A DNA stretch of 64,000 nucleotides, taken from assembly GCF_900010755.1 (NCBI RefSeq), contig NZ_CZJT01000109.1, positions 62,001-126,000 on the forward strand. The letters are read 5' to 3'. Position 1 is the stretch's first letter, and every line of letters begins with the position of its first letter. The position numbers were made by a program, and so were the translations under genes. The notes beneath the pieces were generated by a model. The model saw only the letters and a program-made list of their open reading frames with translations, was not told the DNA's origin and did not search any database. The stretch comes from Paeniglutamicibacter antarcticus (lineage in GTDB: Bacteria; Actinomycetota; Actinomycetes; Actinomycetales; Micrococcaceae). Of this stretch, positions 1 to 6,324 are shown piece after piece.

Positions 1-940
1 CCTCCAGCAACGGGGCAACGATCCGGCGTGCCGCACGGTAGTTCTGCCGGTATTCCACGATGCGGCCCCATTCGCCCACCGGGGCCGCGCACAGCCCCAG
101 CAACGTGAGGGCCGTGGCGATGTGCCCGGCGTCGAGTGCCGCGTGGCGGGCCACCAGGACCACCGCCGCCGTGGCCAGCAACGGCATCCCGAGCGAGAGC
201 GCCCGCAGCACCGCGGCCAGCCGGGCCCTCTCCACGGCGGCGTCCACGACCTTGCCGCCGCTGGCCCGGACCCGGGACATCTCGCGGGACACCCCGCCGG
301 AGGCAACCACGGCGCTGCTTGCGACCACGGTGTCGGCGATCCGCGCGGCCAGGTTGCCGCGGTTCCGCCGCAGGATCCGCGCCCGCTCGTAGGCGGGCCT
401 CGCCAGCTGCCACAGCGCGCAGGCCAACAACAGCACCGGGACGCCCAGGGCCAGGGCCAGGGCCGGGTGCAGGTCCCAGAGCCCGGCGCCGGAAATGAGC
501 AGCAGCGGGATGCCCGCCAGCAGCGGGGCGATGCCCTGTGATACCCAGTTGCGCACCGAGGACAGGTCGTTGCTGGCCCTGGCCACGGTGATGCCCACCG
601 AGGGGGTCCTGCTGGCCAGCAGCGAGTGCGAGACCAAACCAAGTCTCAGCTGCGCCACGTAGTGCTGGCCCAGCCTTTCGGCCAGCACCCGTTCCAGGTA
701 GCGCCCGTAGCCGAGCAGCAGGATCAGCGCGCCGATCCCCGCGGCCGTCGGCAGGACGGCTCCCCCGGAGACCAAGGCACCTACCAGCAGGGCCACGGCC
801 ACGCCCAGCAAACCACAGGCCACGGCCAGCGCGACGAGCGCCGCGAAGAGGGCACGTCGCCTGCCGGTGACCAGCCGGGGCAGGCGGACGGCACCGCCCG
901 CCGCATCCGGGGCACGGCCCGCGCTCTTGCGGCCGATCAC
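1..940 (-). CDS. ABC exporter transmembrane protein, 3' end outside the window
   Basis: An open frame with no stop runs from a GTG at 940 to the left edge (about 313 residues seen). It opens with a basic stretch and then gives several hydrophobic helices typical of an ABC exporter membrane domain, including runs such as ALVALAVACGLLGVAVALLV and GIAPLLAGIPLLLISGAGL. The segment ending near IVEYRQNYRAARRIVAPLLE resembles the end of a CydC/CydD-type membrane domain, so a C-terminal ATPase domain may follow outside the window. The GTG overlaps the stop of the upstream P-loop gene in a GTGA tetranucleotide (940-937), so the two genes are probably translationally coupled. The substrate cannot be read from the sequence. 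Confidence 0.8.
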   Translation of the reverse strand, partial: MIGRKSAGRAPDAAGGAVRLPRLVTGRRRALFAALVALAVACGLLGVAVALLVGALVSGGAVLPTAAGIGALILLLGYGRYLERVLAERLGQHYVAQLRLGLVSHSLLASRTPSVGITVARASNDLSSVRNWVSQGIAPLLAGIPLLLISGAGLWDLHPALALALGVPVLLLACALWQLARPAYERARILRRNRGNLAARIADTVVASSAVVASGGVSREMSRVRASGGKVVDAAVERARLAAVLRALSLGMPLLATAAVVLVARHAALDAGHIATALTLLGLCAAPVGEWGRIVEYRQNYRAARRIVAPLLE

Positions 941-2124
941 GAGACGCTTGCGCGCACCGGGACCAGGGCGGTGGCGACCTCGGGGTTGCACAGGGCGTAG
1001 GTGTCGATGACCGGGACCTCGAGCCGGGCGGCGGCCTCGGCGGTGGCCAGCGGGGAGGCGGTGAGCAGGCCGGAGACCGCTGCCACCGGCACCGCGGCGT
1101 CCTGCAGCACGTCAAGTCCGGCGCGGGCGCCGAGCGCGTCCTGGGCGGAGAACACCACGGTGTCCACGTACCCGGCAAAGAGCGGGTCGCGCAGCAGCCG
1201 GGAGGTCTCGCCCTGGTACAGGCCGTCGGCGATCTCGATGACCACCACGTCGGCGCCGGAAGCGGCCTGCTCGTCGATCATCGCGGCCAGCAGGTCGCGG
1301 ACCTCCTCGTAGGCGAGCTTGAAGGTGGTGGGGTAGCCGAAGTCGGTGAAGTCGCAGACCGGGAACGCGCCGGCGTCGATGAACAGGTTCGGGTCGTTGC
1401 CGGCCCCGGTGCCGGTGGCCTTGCCGGCCGCCACGTGCAGCCCGGCATTGGCCAGCCCGTTGACCAGGCAGCCCAGCGTGGTGGACTTGCCCGAGTTCAT
1501 CGAGGTGCCCAGCACCGCGATGACCGGCGGGCGCGGGGTGCCCGCCGCGCTGAGCGCCGCCAGCGACGGGTTCCCGACCTGCAGCGGCGCGAAGTCGCGC
1601 AGGTTCACCACGCCGTCCTTCGTGGCCAGCAGGCCGATCGGTTCGATCGCGGTGGCCGCATCGATCGAGGCGTGCATCTGCGTCACGTACCCGGCCAGGC
1701 CGCCGCCGGCGACCAGGTGGCAGGGTTCCAGGGTGTCCGGAACATGCGCCAGGAACTGGTCGGGGGCGTAGCGGTTGCCGTAGGCGACCATGATCTCTTG
1801 GCCGACGAACATCAGTTGGCGGCGGGACACCGGGGATTCGAGGCGGGTGTGCTTCCCGATTTCGGCGACCCGGGCGATGACCACGTCCCCGGGCCGCGGG
1901 GCGGTGTCCGCCCCGGCGACGAGGTGGAAGTCCCCGGGGTGCTTGGAGAATTCCGCGGCGACAAAGTGGGTCGTGTAGGCGGCGCGGATGTGCCGCGCCC
2001 TCCCTGGCTCGAGGTCCAGGCGACGCGTCGGGCCGGCGTCCGCAGCGAGCGCGTGGACGTCGTCCCCGGTTTCGATGTTGCGGCTGAGGTTGATCTCGAT
2101 CTCGATTTCACGGCTGAGGTTCAT
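937..2124 (-). CDS. two-domain P-loop NTPase of unknown function (DUF1611/MobB-like fold)
   Basis: A 395-residue protein. Residues 1 to about 190 are beta-rich (motifs PGDVVIARVAEIG, GNRYAPDQF and a glycine-rich turn near 139-146). The C-terminal half starts at a Walker A motif, GTSMNSGKS at 206-214, and continues with KATGTGAGND and VVVIEIADGLYQGE, a layout like SIMIBI-class NTPases such as MobB and the DUF1611 C-terminal domain. I do not recognise the family by name. The ATG at 2124 has an AAGGAA site about 8 nt upstream; the frame extends further upstream but that part reads as non-coding promoter sequence. Its stop overlaps the GTG of the ABC membrane protein, so a role linked to export, or to making the exported compound, is an inference. 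Confidence 0.7.
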   Translation of the reverse strand: MNLSREIEIEINLSRNIETGDDVHALAADAGPTRRLDLEPGRARHIRAAYTTHFVAAEFSKHPGDFHLVAGADTAPRPGDVVIARVAEIGKHTRLESPVSRRQLMFVGQEIMVAYGNRYAPDQFLAHVPDTLEPCHLVAGGGLAGYVTQMHASIDAATAIEPIGLLATKDGVVNLRDFAPLQVGNPSLAALSAAGTPRPPVIAVLGTSMNSGKSTTLGCLVNGLANAGLHVAAGKATGTGAGNDPNLFIDAGAFPVCDFTDFGYPTTFKLAYEEVRDLLAAMIDEQAASGADVVVIEIADGLYQGETSRLLRDPLFAGYVDTVVFSAQDALGARAGLDVLQDAAVPVAAVSGLLTASPLATAEAAARLEVPVIDTYALCNPEVATALVPVRASVS

Positions 2125-2222
2125 GCCGGCGTTCCTTGTCCAGGGGTAGGCGAACGTGGCGTTCGTTGTTCGCGCGGCAAGTCGGCGACTTGCCTTTCCC
2201 CTAGTCAAGAACGGCAACATGA

Positions 2223-2237
2223 CCGTTTGGTAAACGG
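2223..2237. promoter_or_regulatory. inverted repeat, candidate operator of the P-loop/ABC operon
   Basis: Perfect 6-bp arms CCGTTT and AAACGG around GGT, about 100 bp upstream of the P-loop gene start. Function as an operator is inferred from position only. Confidence 0.35.
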
Positions 2238-2248
2238 CTGATGAGGGA

Positions 2249-2276
2249 GTTCTCATTTTTGGCCGCGCGTTCTCAT
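2249..2276. promoter_or_regulatory. pair of direct repeats GTTCTCAT, 20 bp apart
   Basis: GTTCTCAT occurs at 2249-2256 and 2269-2276, start-to-start 20 bp (two helical turns), with a related CTCTCAT at 2324-2330. On the transcribed strand the repeat reads ATGAGAAC. This spacing suits a regulator binding one face of the DNA upstream of the P-loop/ABC operon; no regulator is identified. Confidence 0.35.
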
Positions 2277-2326
2277 CTTCGCGCCCGGCACCGGCGGCAA
2301 ACCGGGTGTTTACCTTCAGGAAACTC

Positions 2327-3286
2327 TCATAATTGTTTTCCGGCCCCGCGACCGGCATCCTCGATTTCCGCCCCGATCCGCGGAACGGCAACGCGCGGGG
2401 CGCCGGCTGCACGGGGGCGCAGCGTACCCACGCCGACGCCGATGATCAGCAGCGCCGCCCCCGCGATCTCCAGCCCATTGGGGTATTCGCGGAGCACCAG
2501 GGCCGCGCTGGCCATGCCGATCGCCGGGATCAGCAAGGTAAAGGGCACCACCTTGGCGGTCGGGTACTTGCCCAGCAAGGTGTTCCAGATGCTGTAGCCG
2601 ACCAGCGATGCCACCAGCGCCGTGAAGGCAACTCCCCACCAGGTTTCCGGACCCATCGTGGTCAGTGCGTCGCCCACCGCGGCGGGCCCGTCGAGCAAGA
2701 GCGACAGCCCCAGCATGGGAAGCGGCACCCACAGCGCCGAATGCACCACCAGCCCCAGCCCGGAGGCGCCCGAGGCCGAACGCGAGATGACGTTGCCGAC
2801 GCCCCAGCTGAACCCCGCGGCGATGCAGATCAGCAACGGAACCAGCACGCCGGCCAGCGCGGCGCCTTCGGGCAGCGAGGCCACCCGGCCAAAGCCGACG
2901 ACCACCAACCCGGCAATGCCCAGGAGGGAACCCAGGATCTGTTTCCGCGTCGGGTACTCGCGCAGGAAGAGCGCGCCGAGCCCGATGGTGAAGAACATCT
3001 GGGCCTGCAGCGCCACCGGCGCAAGCCCCGTGGGCAGCCCCAGGTGCATCGCGGTGAACAGCAGGCCGAACTGCCCGGCGCTCATGGCCAGCCCGATGCC
3101 CGCGACGACCTTCCAACTGACGTTGGGCCGGGGGACGAAGAACACCAACGGGAAGACGACCGCGGCAAAGCGCAGCGCCACGAACACCAACGGCAGGGTG
3201 TCGCGCAGCCCCAGGTCGATGAACAGGAAGTTCAGCCCCCAGAGCAGGGCGACGAGCAGGGCAAGGAGCGTATCGCGGGGTTTCAC
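2327..3286 (-). CDS. EamA/DMT-family transporter
   Basis: About 319 residues with ten predicted membrane helices arranged as two EamA repeats, typical of the drug/metabolite transporter superfamily. The N-terminal helix carries LLWGLNFLFIDLGL and the second repeat has SWGVGNVISRSA and LREYPNGLEIAG. Such carriers usually export amino acids or related small metabolites; the substrate is unknown. I chose the GTG at 3286 because GGGAAGGTGA lies just upstream; an ATG at 3313 would add nine residues. The gene faces away from a LysR remnant at 3360, an arrangement common for EamA exporters and their LysR regulators. The charged C-terminal tail is cytoplasmic. Confidence 0.85.
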   Translation of the reverse strand: MKPRDTLLALLVALLWGLNFLFIDLGLRDTLPLVFVALRFAAVVFPLVFFVPRPNVSWKVVAGIGLAMSAGQFGLLFTAMHLGLPTGLAPVALQAQMFFTIGLGALFLREYPTRKQILGSLLGIAGLVVVGFGRVASLPEGAALAGVLVPLLICIAAGFSWGVGNVISRSASGASGLGLVVHSALWVPLPMLGLSLLLDGPAAVGDALTTMGPETWWGVAFTALVASLVGYSIWNTLLGKYPTAKVVPFTLLIPAIGMASAALVLREYPNGLEIAGAALLIIGVGVGTLRPRAAGAPRVAVPRIGAEIEDAGRGAGKQL

Positions 3287-3359
3287 GAGTTCACCTTCCC
3301 ACCGACTGACCATGTAGCACCAGCTTCGAATCCTTCATGGTTTCTTGTAGCATCGCTTC

Positions 3360-3434
3360 ATGATCGATTTGCAGGCACTGCGCTCACTGGTGGGCATCGA
3401 AACTTTCGGCTCGGTGGTTGCATCCCCCACCTAG
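3360..3434 (+). pseudogene. N-terminal remnant of a LysR-family regulator
   Basis: Twenty-four codons from ATG to TAG give MIDLQALRSLVGIETFGSVV and then ASPT. This matches the start of a LysR helix-turn-helix (usual pattern LxxLxxFxxIxxxGSfxxAA) and stops before the recognition helix. It is divergent from the EamA gene, exactly where its LysR regulator would be expected. Nothing LysR-like can be read in any frame downstream before sixA, so this looks like a deletion remnant. An unrelated chance ORF is possible but less likely given the match. Confidence 0.55.
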
Positions 3435-3511
3435 AGTTCCTCGACGAACCGTTTTCGCCCCCGCCGGCCGGAAGCATCTGTCCGGTTATCCGATCCACGC
3501 AAGGTTTTGGC

Positions 3512-3531
3512 TCCGGTTTCTTGAAACCGGA
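3512..3531. terminator. perfect 9-bp inverted repeat downstream of sixA
   Basis: TCCGGTTTC and GAAACCGGA are separated by TT, about 28 bp past the sixA stop on the minus strand. It may end sixA transcription or be an operator left from the lost LysR gene; there is no clear T-tract. Confidence 0.4.
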
Positions 3532-3558
3532 TCGGGTATTTACTTGGCCGGGCTGCTG

Positions 3559-4080
3559 TTAGCGCGGCACCACAAAGTTGGTCACGCGCATGTCGCGGCC
3601 GTCGATTTCCGCCCAGTCCTTGTCGGTTTGCAGCACCGTCAGGCCAAGGGTCGGGTAGTCCATGGCGAGCTCGTAGACAGCTTCCTCGTCCGAATCAACG
3701 CTAGCCAGCCGCATGGCAAGCTCCTGGAGCACCGGCTGGTGGCCAATAACCAGCAGCGTGGTCACGGTTTCCGGCGTCTCGTTGATGATCGCGCAGAGTT
3801 TGGCGCTCGAGGCCCCATAGACCCGCGAGTCAAGGTACGGGGTTGGCGCTTTTTCGCCGAGCTCGCTGATGATCCAGGCGCAGGTCGAACGCGTGCGCAG
3901 GGCATCGGAGGTGATGATGAAGTTCGGCACCACGTCGTTTTCACGCAGCCAGGCGCCGGCGGCCGGGGCCTCCCGGTTCCCGCGCGATGCCAGCGGCCGC
4001 TCATGGTCGCTAACCCCCATCGGGTAGTCGCTTTTGGCGTGGCGCAGCAGCACGAGTCGCTTCAGGTGGTGATCACTCAT
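3559..4080 (-). CDS. SixA-like histidine phosphatase
   Basis: A 173-residue histidine phosphatase (RHG) family protein. The motif LLRHAKS puts the catalytic His at residue 14, and the second catalytic His lies in VIGHQPVL. Size and the LRHAKSD signature match SixA-type phosphatases, which remove phosphate from phosphohistidine of HPt domains in Enterobacteria; in actinobacteria the substrate is usually unproved. It lies downstream of an orphan winged-helix regulator but is separated from it by a strong hairpin, so it is probably its own transcription unit. A TAAGCT box 6 nt before the ATG suggests leaderless transcription. Confidence 0.85.
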   Translation of the reverse strand: MSDHHLKRLVLLRHAKSDYPMGVSDHERPLASRGNREAPAAGAWLRENDVVPNFIITSDALRTRSTCAWIISELGEKAPTPYLDSRVYGASSAKLCAIINETPETVTTLLVIGHQPVLQELAMRLASVDSDEEAVYELAMDYPTLGLTVLQTDKDWAEIDGRDMRVTNFVVPR

Positions 4081-4086
4081 GTTCCC

Positions 4087-4092
4087 AGCTTA
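4087..4092 (-). promoter_or_regulatory. -10 box of sixA (leaderless type)
   Basis: TAAGCT on the minus strand, followed by GGGAAC and the ATG at 4080. No ribosome-binding site fits in the 6-nt gap. Confidence 0.5.
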
Positions 4093-4145
4093 AGCCGCAT
4101 CGCCCGCCGGTGGCGCGCCACCGGCCACCGGTAACCCGCTTAACG

Positions 4146-4189
4146 CCGTCGGGGGCATGTTCGGCAGCTGCCGAACATGCCCCCGACGG
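4146..4189. terminator. 44-bp perfect palindrome, terminator of the orphan winged-helix gene
   Basis: Two perfect 22-bp arms (4146-4167 and 4168-4189) meet with no loop and lie 15 bp past the stop of the regulator gene on the minus strand. As RNA it would form a very stable hairpin; there is no long U-tract. Confidence 0.65.
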
Positions 4190-4203
4190 GGATGAAGTGA
4201 AAC

Positions 4204-5001
4204 TTAGATGGTGTATTCCGGGGCTGCCCAGACGACGACCTCGGGGTGCTCGTAGAAGCGGTAGCCCTGGCCGCGGACCGTGCGAACCGTGTTGGCCAGG
4301 CGGCCCAGCTTGGAGCGCAGGCGGCGGATGTGCACGTCGATGGTGCGCTCGTTGGGCACCTCCTCGGCGTTGCGCCACAGGTTGGTGAGCAACTCGTCGC
4401 GGCCCACGGTGCGGGTGCCGTTCTCCACCAGGTAGTTCAGCAGCTCGAATTCCTTGAACGTGAGGTTCAGGGTCTCGCCGTCGAGGTGAACCTCGCGGCG
4501 GGACAGGTCGATCAGCACGCCCGAGGGGCGCGGAGCGGTGGGGCGGGCATCGTTGCGCGGGCGGCGGTTGACCGTCGGGTCGCCCAGTGCGTGGCGTACG
4601 ACGTCGATGTTATCGCCCTGTGCGCTGGCCGGGGCCAGTGCAACTGCCGCGTGGGTCTGCGCTTCCGGGGAAAGCGTTGCGAGGAATGCACGGACCTGGG
4701 TGGCAAGCTTCCCCAGGGAGGTTCCCTGCGCCTGGGCCACCGATTCGTCGAGCCCCACGTAGAGCACGAAGCCTCGTGCAGTGGTGTCATTTGCCACCGA
4801 TTGCGGGCCCGGGGTGCCGTTTGGAACGACAACCGGGGTGGGTGCAGTCATTGGCCGGGTCTCATGAGTTGCCGGCACCGCATGGAGCTGGCGATAGCCT
4901 GCCGGGGCGTAGCCGCCGGGAGTCGTGCCGCGCTGGGCTGCTGCCGCGCGGGACTGGGCGTTGCGGATGGAGACATGGACGTATCCGGACGTAACCGACA
5001 T
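4204..5001 (-). CDS. orphan PhoB-type winged-helix regulator without a receiver domain
   Basis: A 265-residue protein. Residues 1-75 are low-complexity and Ala/Pro-rich, 76-140 form a small domain beginning GFVLYVGLDESVAQAQG, and about 160-252 form an OmpR/PhoB winged helix (TFKEFELLNYLVENG, DVHIRRLRSKL, VRTVRGQGYRF). There is no phospho-acceptor receiver, so it is not an ordinary response regulator and must be controlled another way. It starts divergently from the two-component pair at 5584-8048 across a long control region. Its targets are unknown; similar orphan proteins occur in related actinobacteria as far as I recall. The 44-bp palindrome follows its stop. Confidence 0.8.
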   Translation of the reverse strand: MSVTSGYVHVSIRNAQSRAAAAQRGTTPGGYAPAGYRQLHAVPATHETRPMTAPTPVVVPNGTPGPQSVANDTTARGFVLYVGLDESVAQAQGTSLGKLATQVRAFLATLSPEAQTHAAVALAPASAQGDNIDVVRHALGDPTVNRRPRNDARPTAPRPSGVLIDLSRREVHLDGETLNLTFKEFELLNYLVENGTRTVGRDELLTNLWRNAEEVPNERTIDVHIRRLRSKLGRLANTVRTVRGQGYRFYEHPEVVVWAAPEYTI

Positions 5002-5099
5002 GCTGCTTTACCTCTAACTCGTGTGAATGCCACGGAATGGCGCGAATGCTTAGGTGCCCCTTTACCGCGGCTGCGGAGTCGGGGCCGATGCGAGTTTCA

Positions 5100-5127
5100 C
5101 TGAGCGTTGAAATGGTTCGACGCTCAG
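5100..5127. repeat. 8-bp inverted repeat in the leader of the orphan regulator
   Basis: CTGAGCGT (5100-5107) pairs with ACGCTCAG (5120-5127) across 12 nt, about 100 nt upstream of the winged-helix start. It could be an mRNA hairpin or a binding site. Confidence 0.4.
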
Positions 5128-5293
5128 CTGGGCATTCGACAACAGCACTGAAAGTGAGGGTTCACCACGCCTCCGGGGAGGCCCTTGGATGCTGTTGCTG
5201 CGCTATTCACAATCTTCAGTTTCCTCGTAATAAACGGAACCCGCAAGTAACAATCTTTGAATGTGTCCACATATTGAGACAAACACTACCTTA

Positions 5294-5309
5294 AGTGACG
5301 ATCATCACA
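5294..5309. promoter_or_regulatory. candidate CRP/GlxR-family binding site
   Basis: AGTGA-N6-TCACA matches nine of ten bases of the classic TGTGA-N6-TCACA palindrome and lies in the AT-rich centre of the divergent control region. A cAMP-responsive regulator is a plausible but unproved partner. Confidence 0.35.
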
Positions 5310-5583
5310 CTGCGCAGATATTGAGTGGACTGCCTAGAACTCGCGCGAGTTGCCCGGTGAATTCGAAAACCATACACAAATTGATCAATTAAGCGCATAA
5401 CGTTGTCGTGGTGGGCAGTCTTACACCTAGGGCCCGCTCCAAACAATGGGCAATTTGCGCAACGATCCCGCAGCCACCACAAGCACCCCGCGAGGCAGGC
5501 AATAAGCTGTAATCAGCACGGTTCACAGGCGGCGCACAGAGTCATCACAGTTGCGGCCTACACCCCGGATGGAGAGTTTAAAC

Positions 5584-6324
5584 ATGCCCGCTTCACGCTT
5601 TTCACCCACCCAGCTGCCCCGACTCACCCACCCCGATGGAACACCCATCAAGGTCTTGGTGGTCGATGACGAACCCTCGCTTGCCGAACTGGTCTCCATG
5701 GGCACCCGCATGCTGGGCTGGGAGGCCACGGTGGCCCACGATGGGCCCGCAGCCGTGGAAGCCGCCCGCGCATCCAGCCCCGATGTACTCGTCCTTGACT
5801 GGATGCTGCCGGGCTTCGAAGGCCCCGAGGTCCTGCGCAAGGTCCGCACGTTCCTGCCCGAGGTCCCGGTGCTCTTCCTCACCGCCAAGGATGCCGTCGA
5901 GGACCGCATCGAGGGCCTGGGAATGGGTGCCGACGACTACGTCGCCAAGCCATTCAGCCTCGAAGAAGTCCTCCTGCGCCTGCACAAGCTCGTTGAGCGA
6001 TCCGGCGCCAACACCGCGGACAGCGCGGAACTGGTGGTCGGGGACCTGGTGCTCAACACAGATTCACACGACGTCACCCGCGCCGGCGTGCCCATCAGCC
6101 TGACCGCCACCGAATTCGATCTACTCTCCTACCTGATGATCAACGCGCGCCGGGTGGTCTCCAAGTCCCAGATCCTGGACAACGTCTGGCACTACGATTT
6201 CGGCGGCCAAGCCAATATCGTGGAACTCTACATTTCCTACCTGCGCAAAAAAATCGAAGCCGACGGGCCTCCGATGATCCACACGGTACGCGGTGCCGGG
6301 TACATGCTGAAGCCCGCACAATGA
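5584..6324 (+). CDS. OmpR-family response regulator
   Basis: A 246-residue protein with a receiver domain (acidic pair D28/D29, phospho-acceptor D72 in VLVLDWMLPG, Lys in DDYVAKPF) and a C-terminal winged helix (LTATEFDLLSYLM, VELYISYLRKKI, HTVRGAGYML). I chose the ATG at 5584 because GGAGAG lies 8 nt before it; in-frame starts at 5551 (TTG) and 5569 lack a site. The stop overlaps the next start in ATGA (6321-6324), giving coupled translation with its kinase. The closest named relatives by layout are TcrX/TrcR/PrrA-like actinobacterial regulators. The stimulus is unknown. Confidence 0.93.
   Translation: MPASRFSPTQLPRLTHPDGTPIKVLVVDDEPSLAELVSMGTRMLGWEATVAHDGPAAVEAARASSPDVLVLDWMLPGFEGPEVLRKVRTFLPEVPVLFLTAKDAVEDRIEGLGMGADDYVAKPFSLEEVLLRLHKLVERSGANTADSAELVVGDLVLNTDSHDVTRAGVPISLTATEFDLLSYLMINARRVVSKSQILDNVWHYDFGGQANIVELYISYLRKKIEADGPPMIHTVRGAGYMLKPAQ

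Larger units (their letters stand above)
5002..5583. other. 582-bp intergenic control region
   Basis: No convincing gene. The middle (about 5200-5410) is clearly more AT-rich than its surroundings, as expected for promoters serving the divergent winged-helix and response-regulator genes. It holds an 8-bp inverted repeat at 5100-5127 and a CRP-like site at 5294-5309, listed separately. Confidence 0.6.

Noticed and set aside
1435..2241. Long plus-strand open frames over the P-loop gene and similar long antisense frames elsewhere
   Set aside because: They are Arg/Gly/Pro-rich shadows caused by high third-position GC opposite real genes, without motifs or start signals.
2125..2412. N-terminal extension of the P-loop protein
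   Set aside because: The frame is open to 2412, but the added segment is Arg/Thr-rich without domain features, overlaps the EamA gene end and promoter repeats, and the ATG at 2124 has a good ribosome-binding site.
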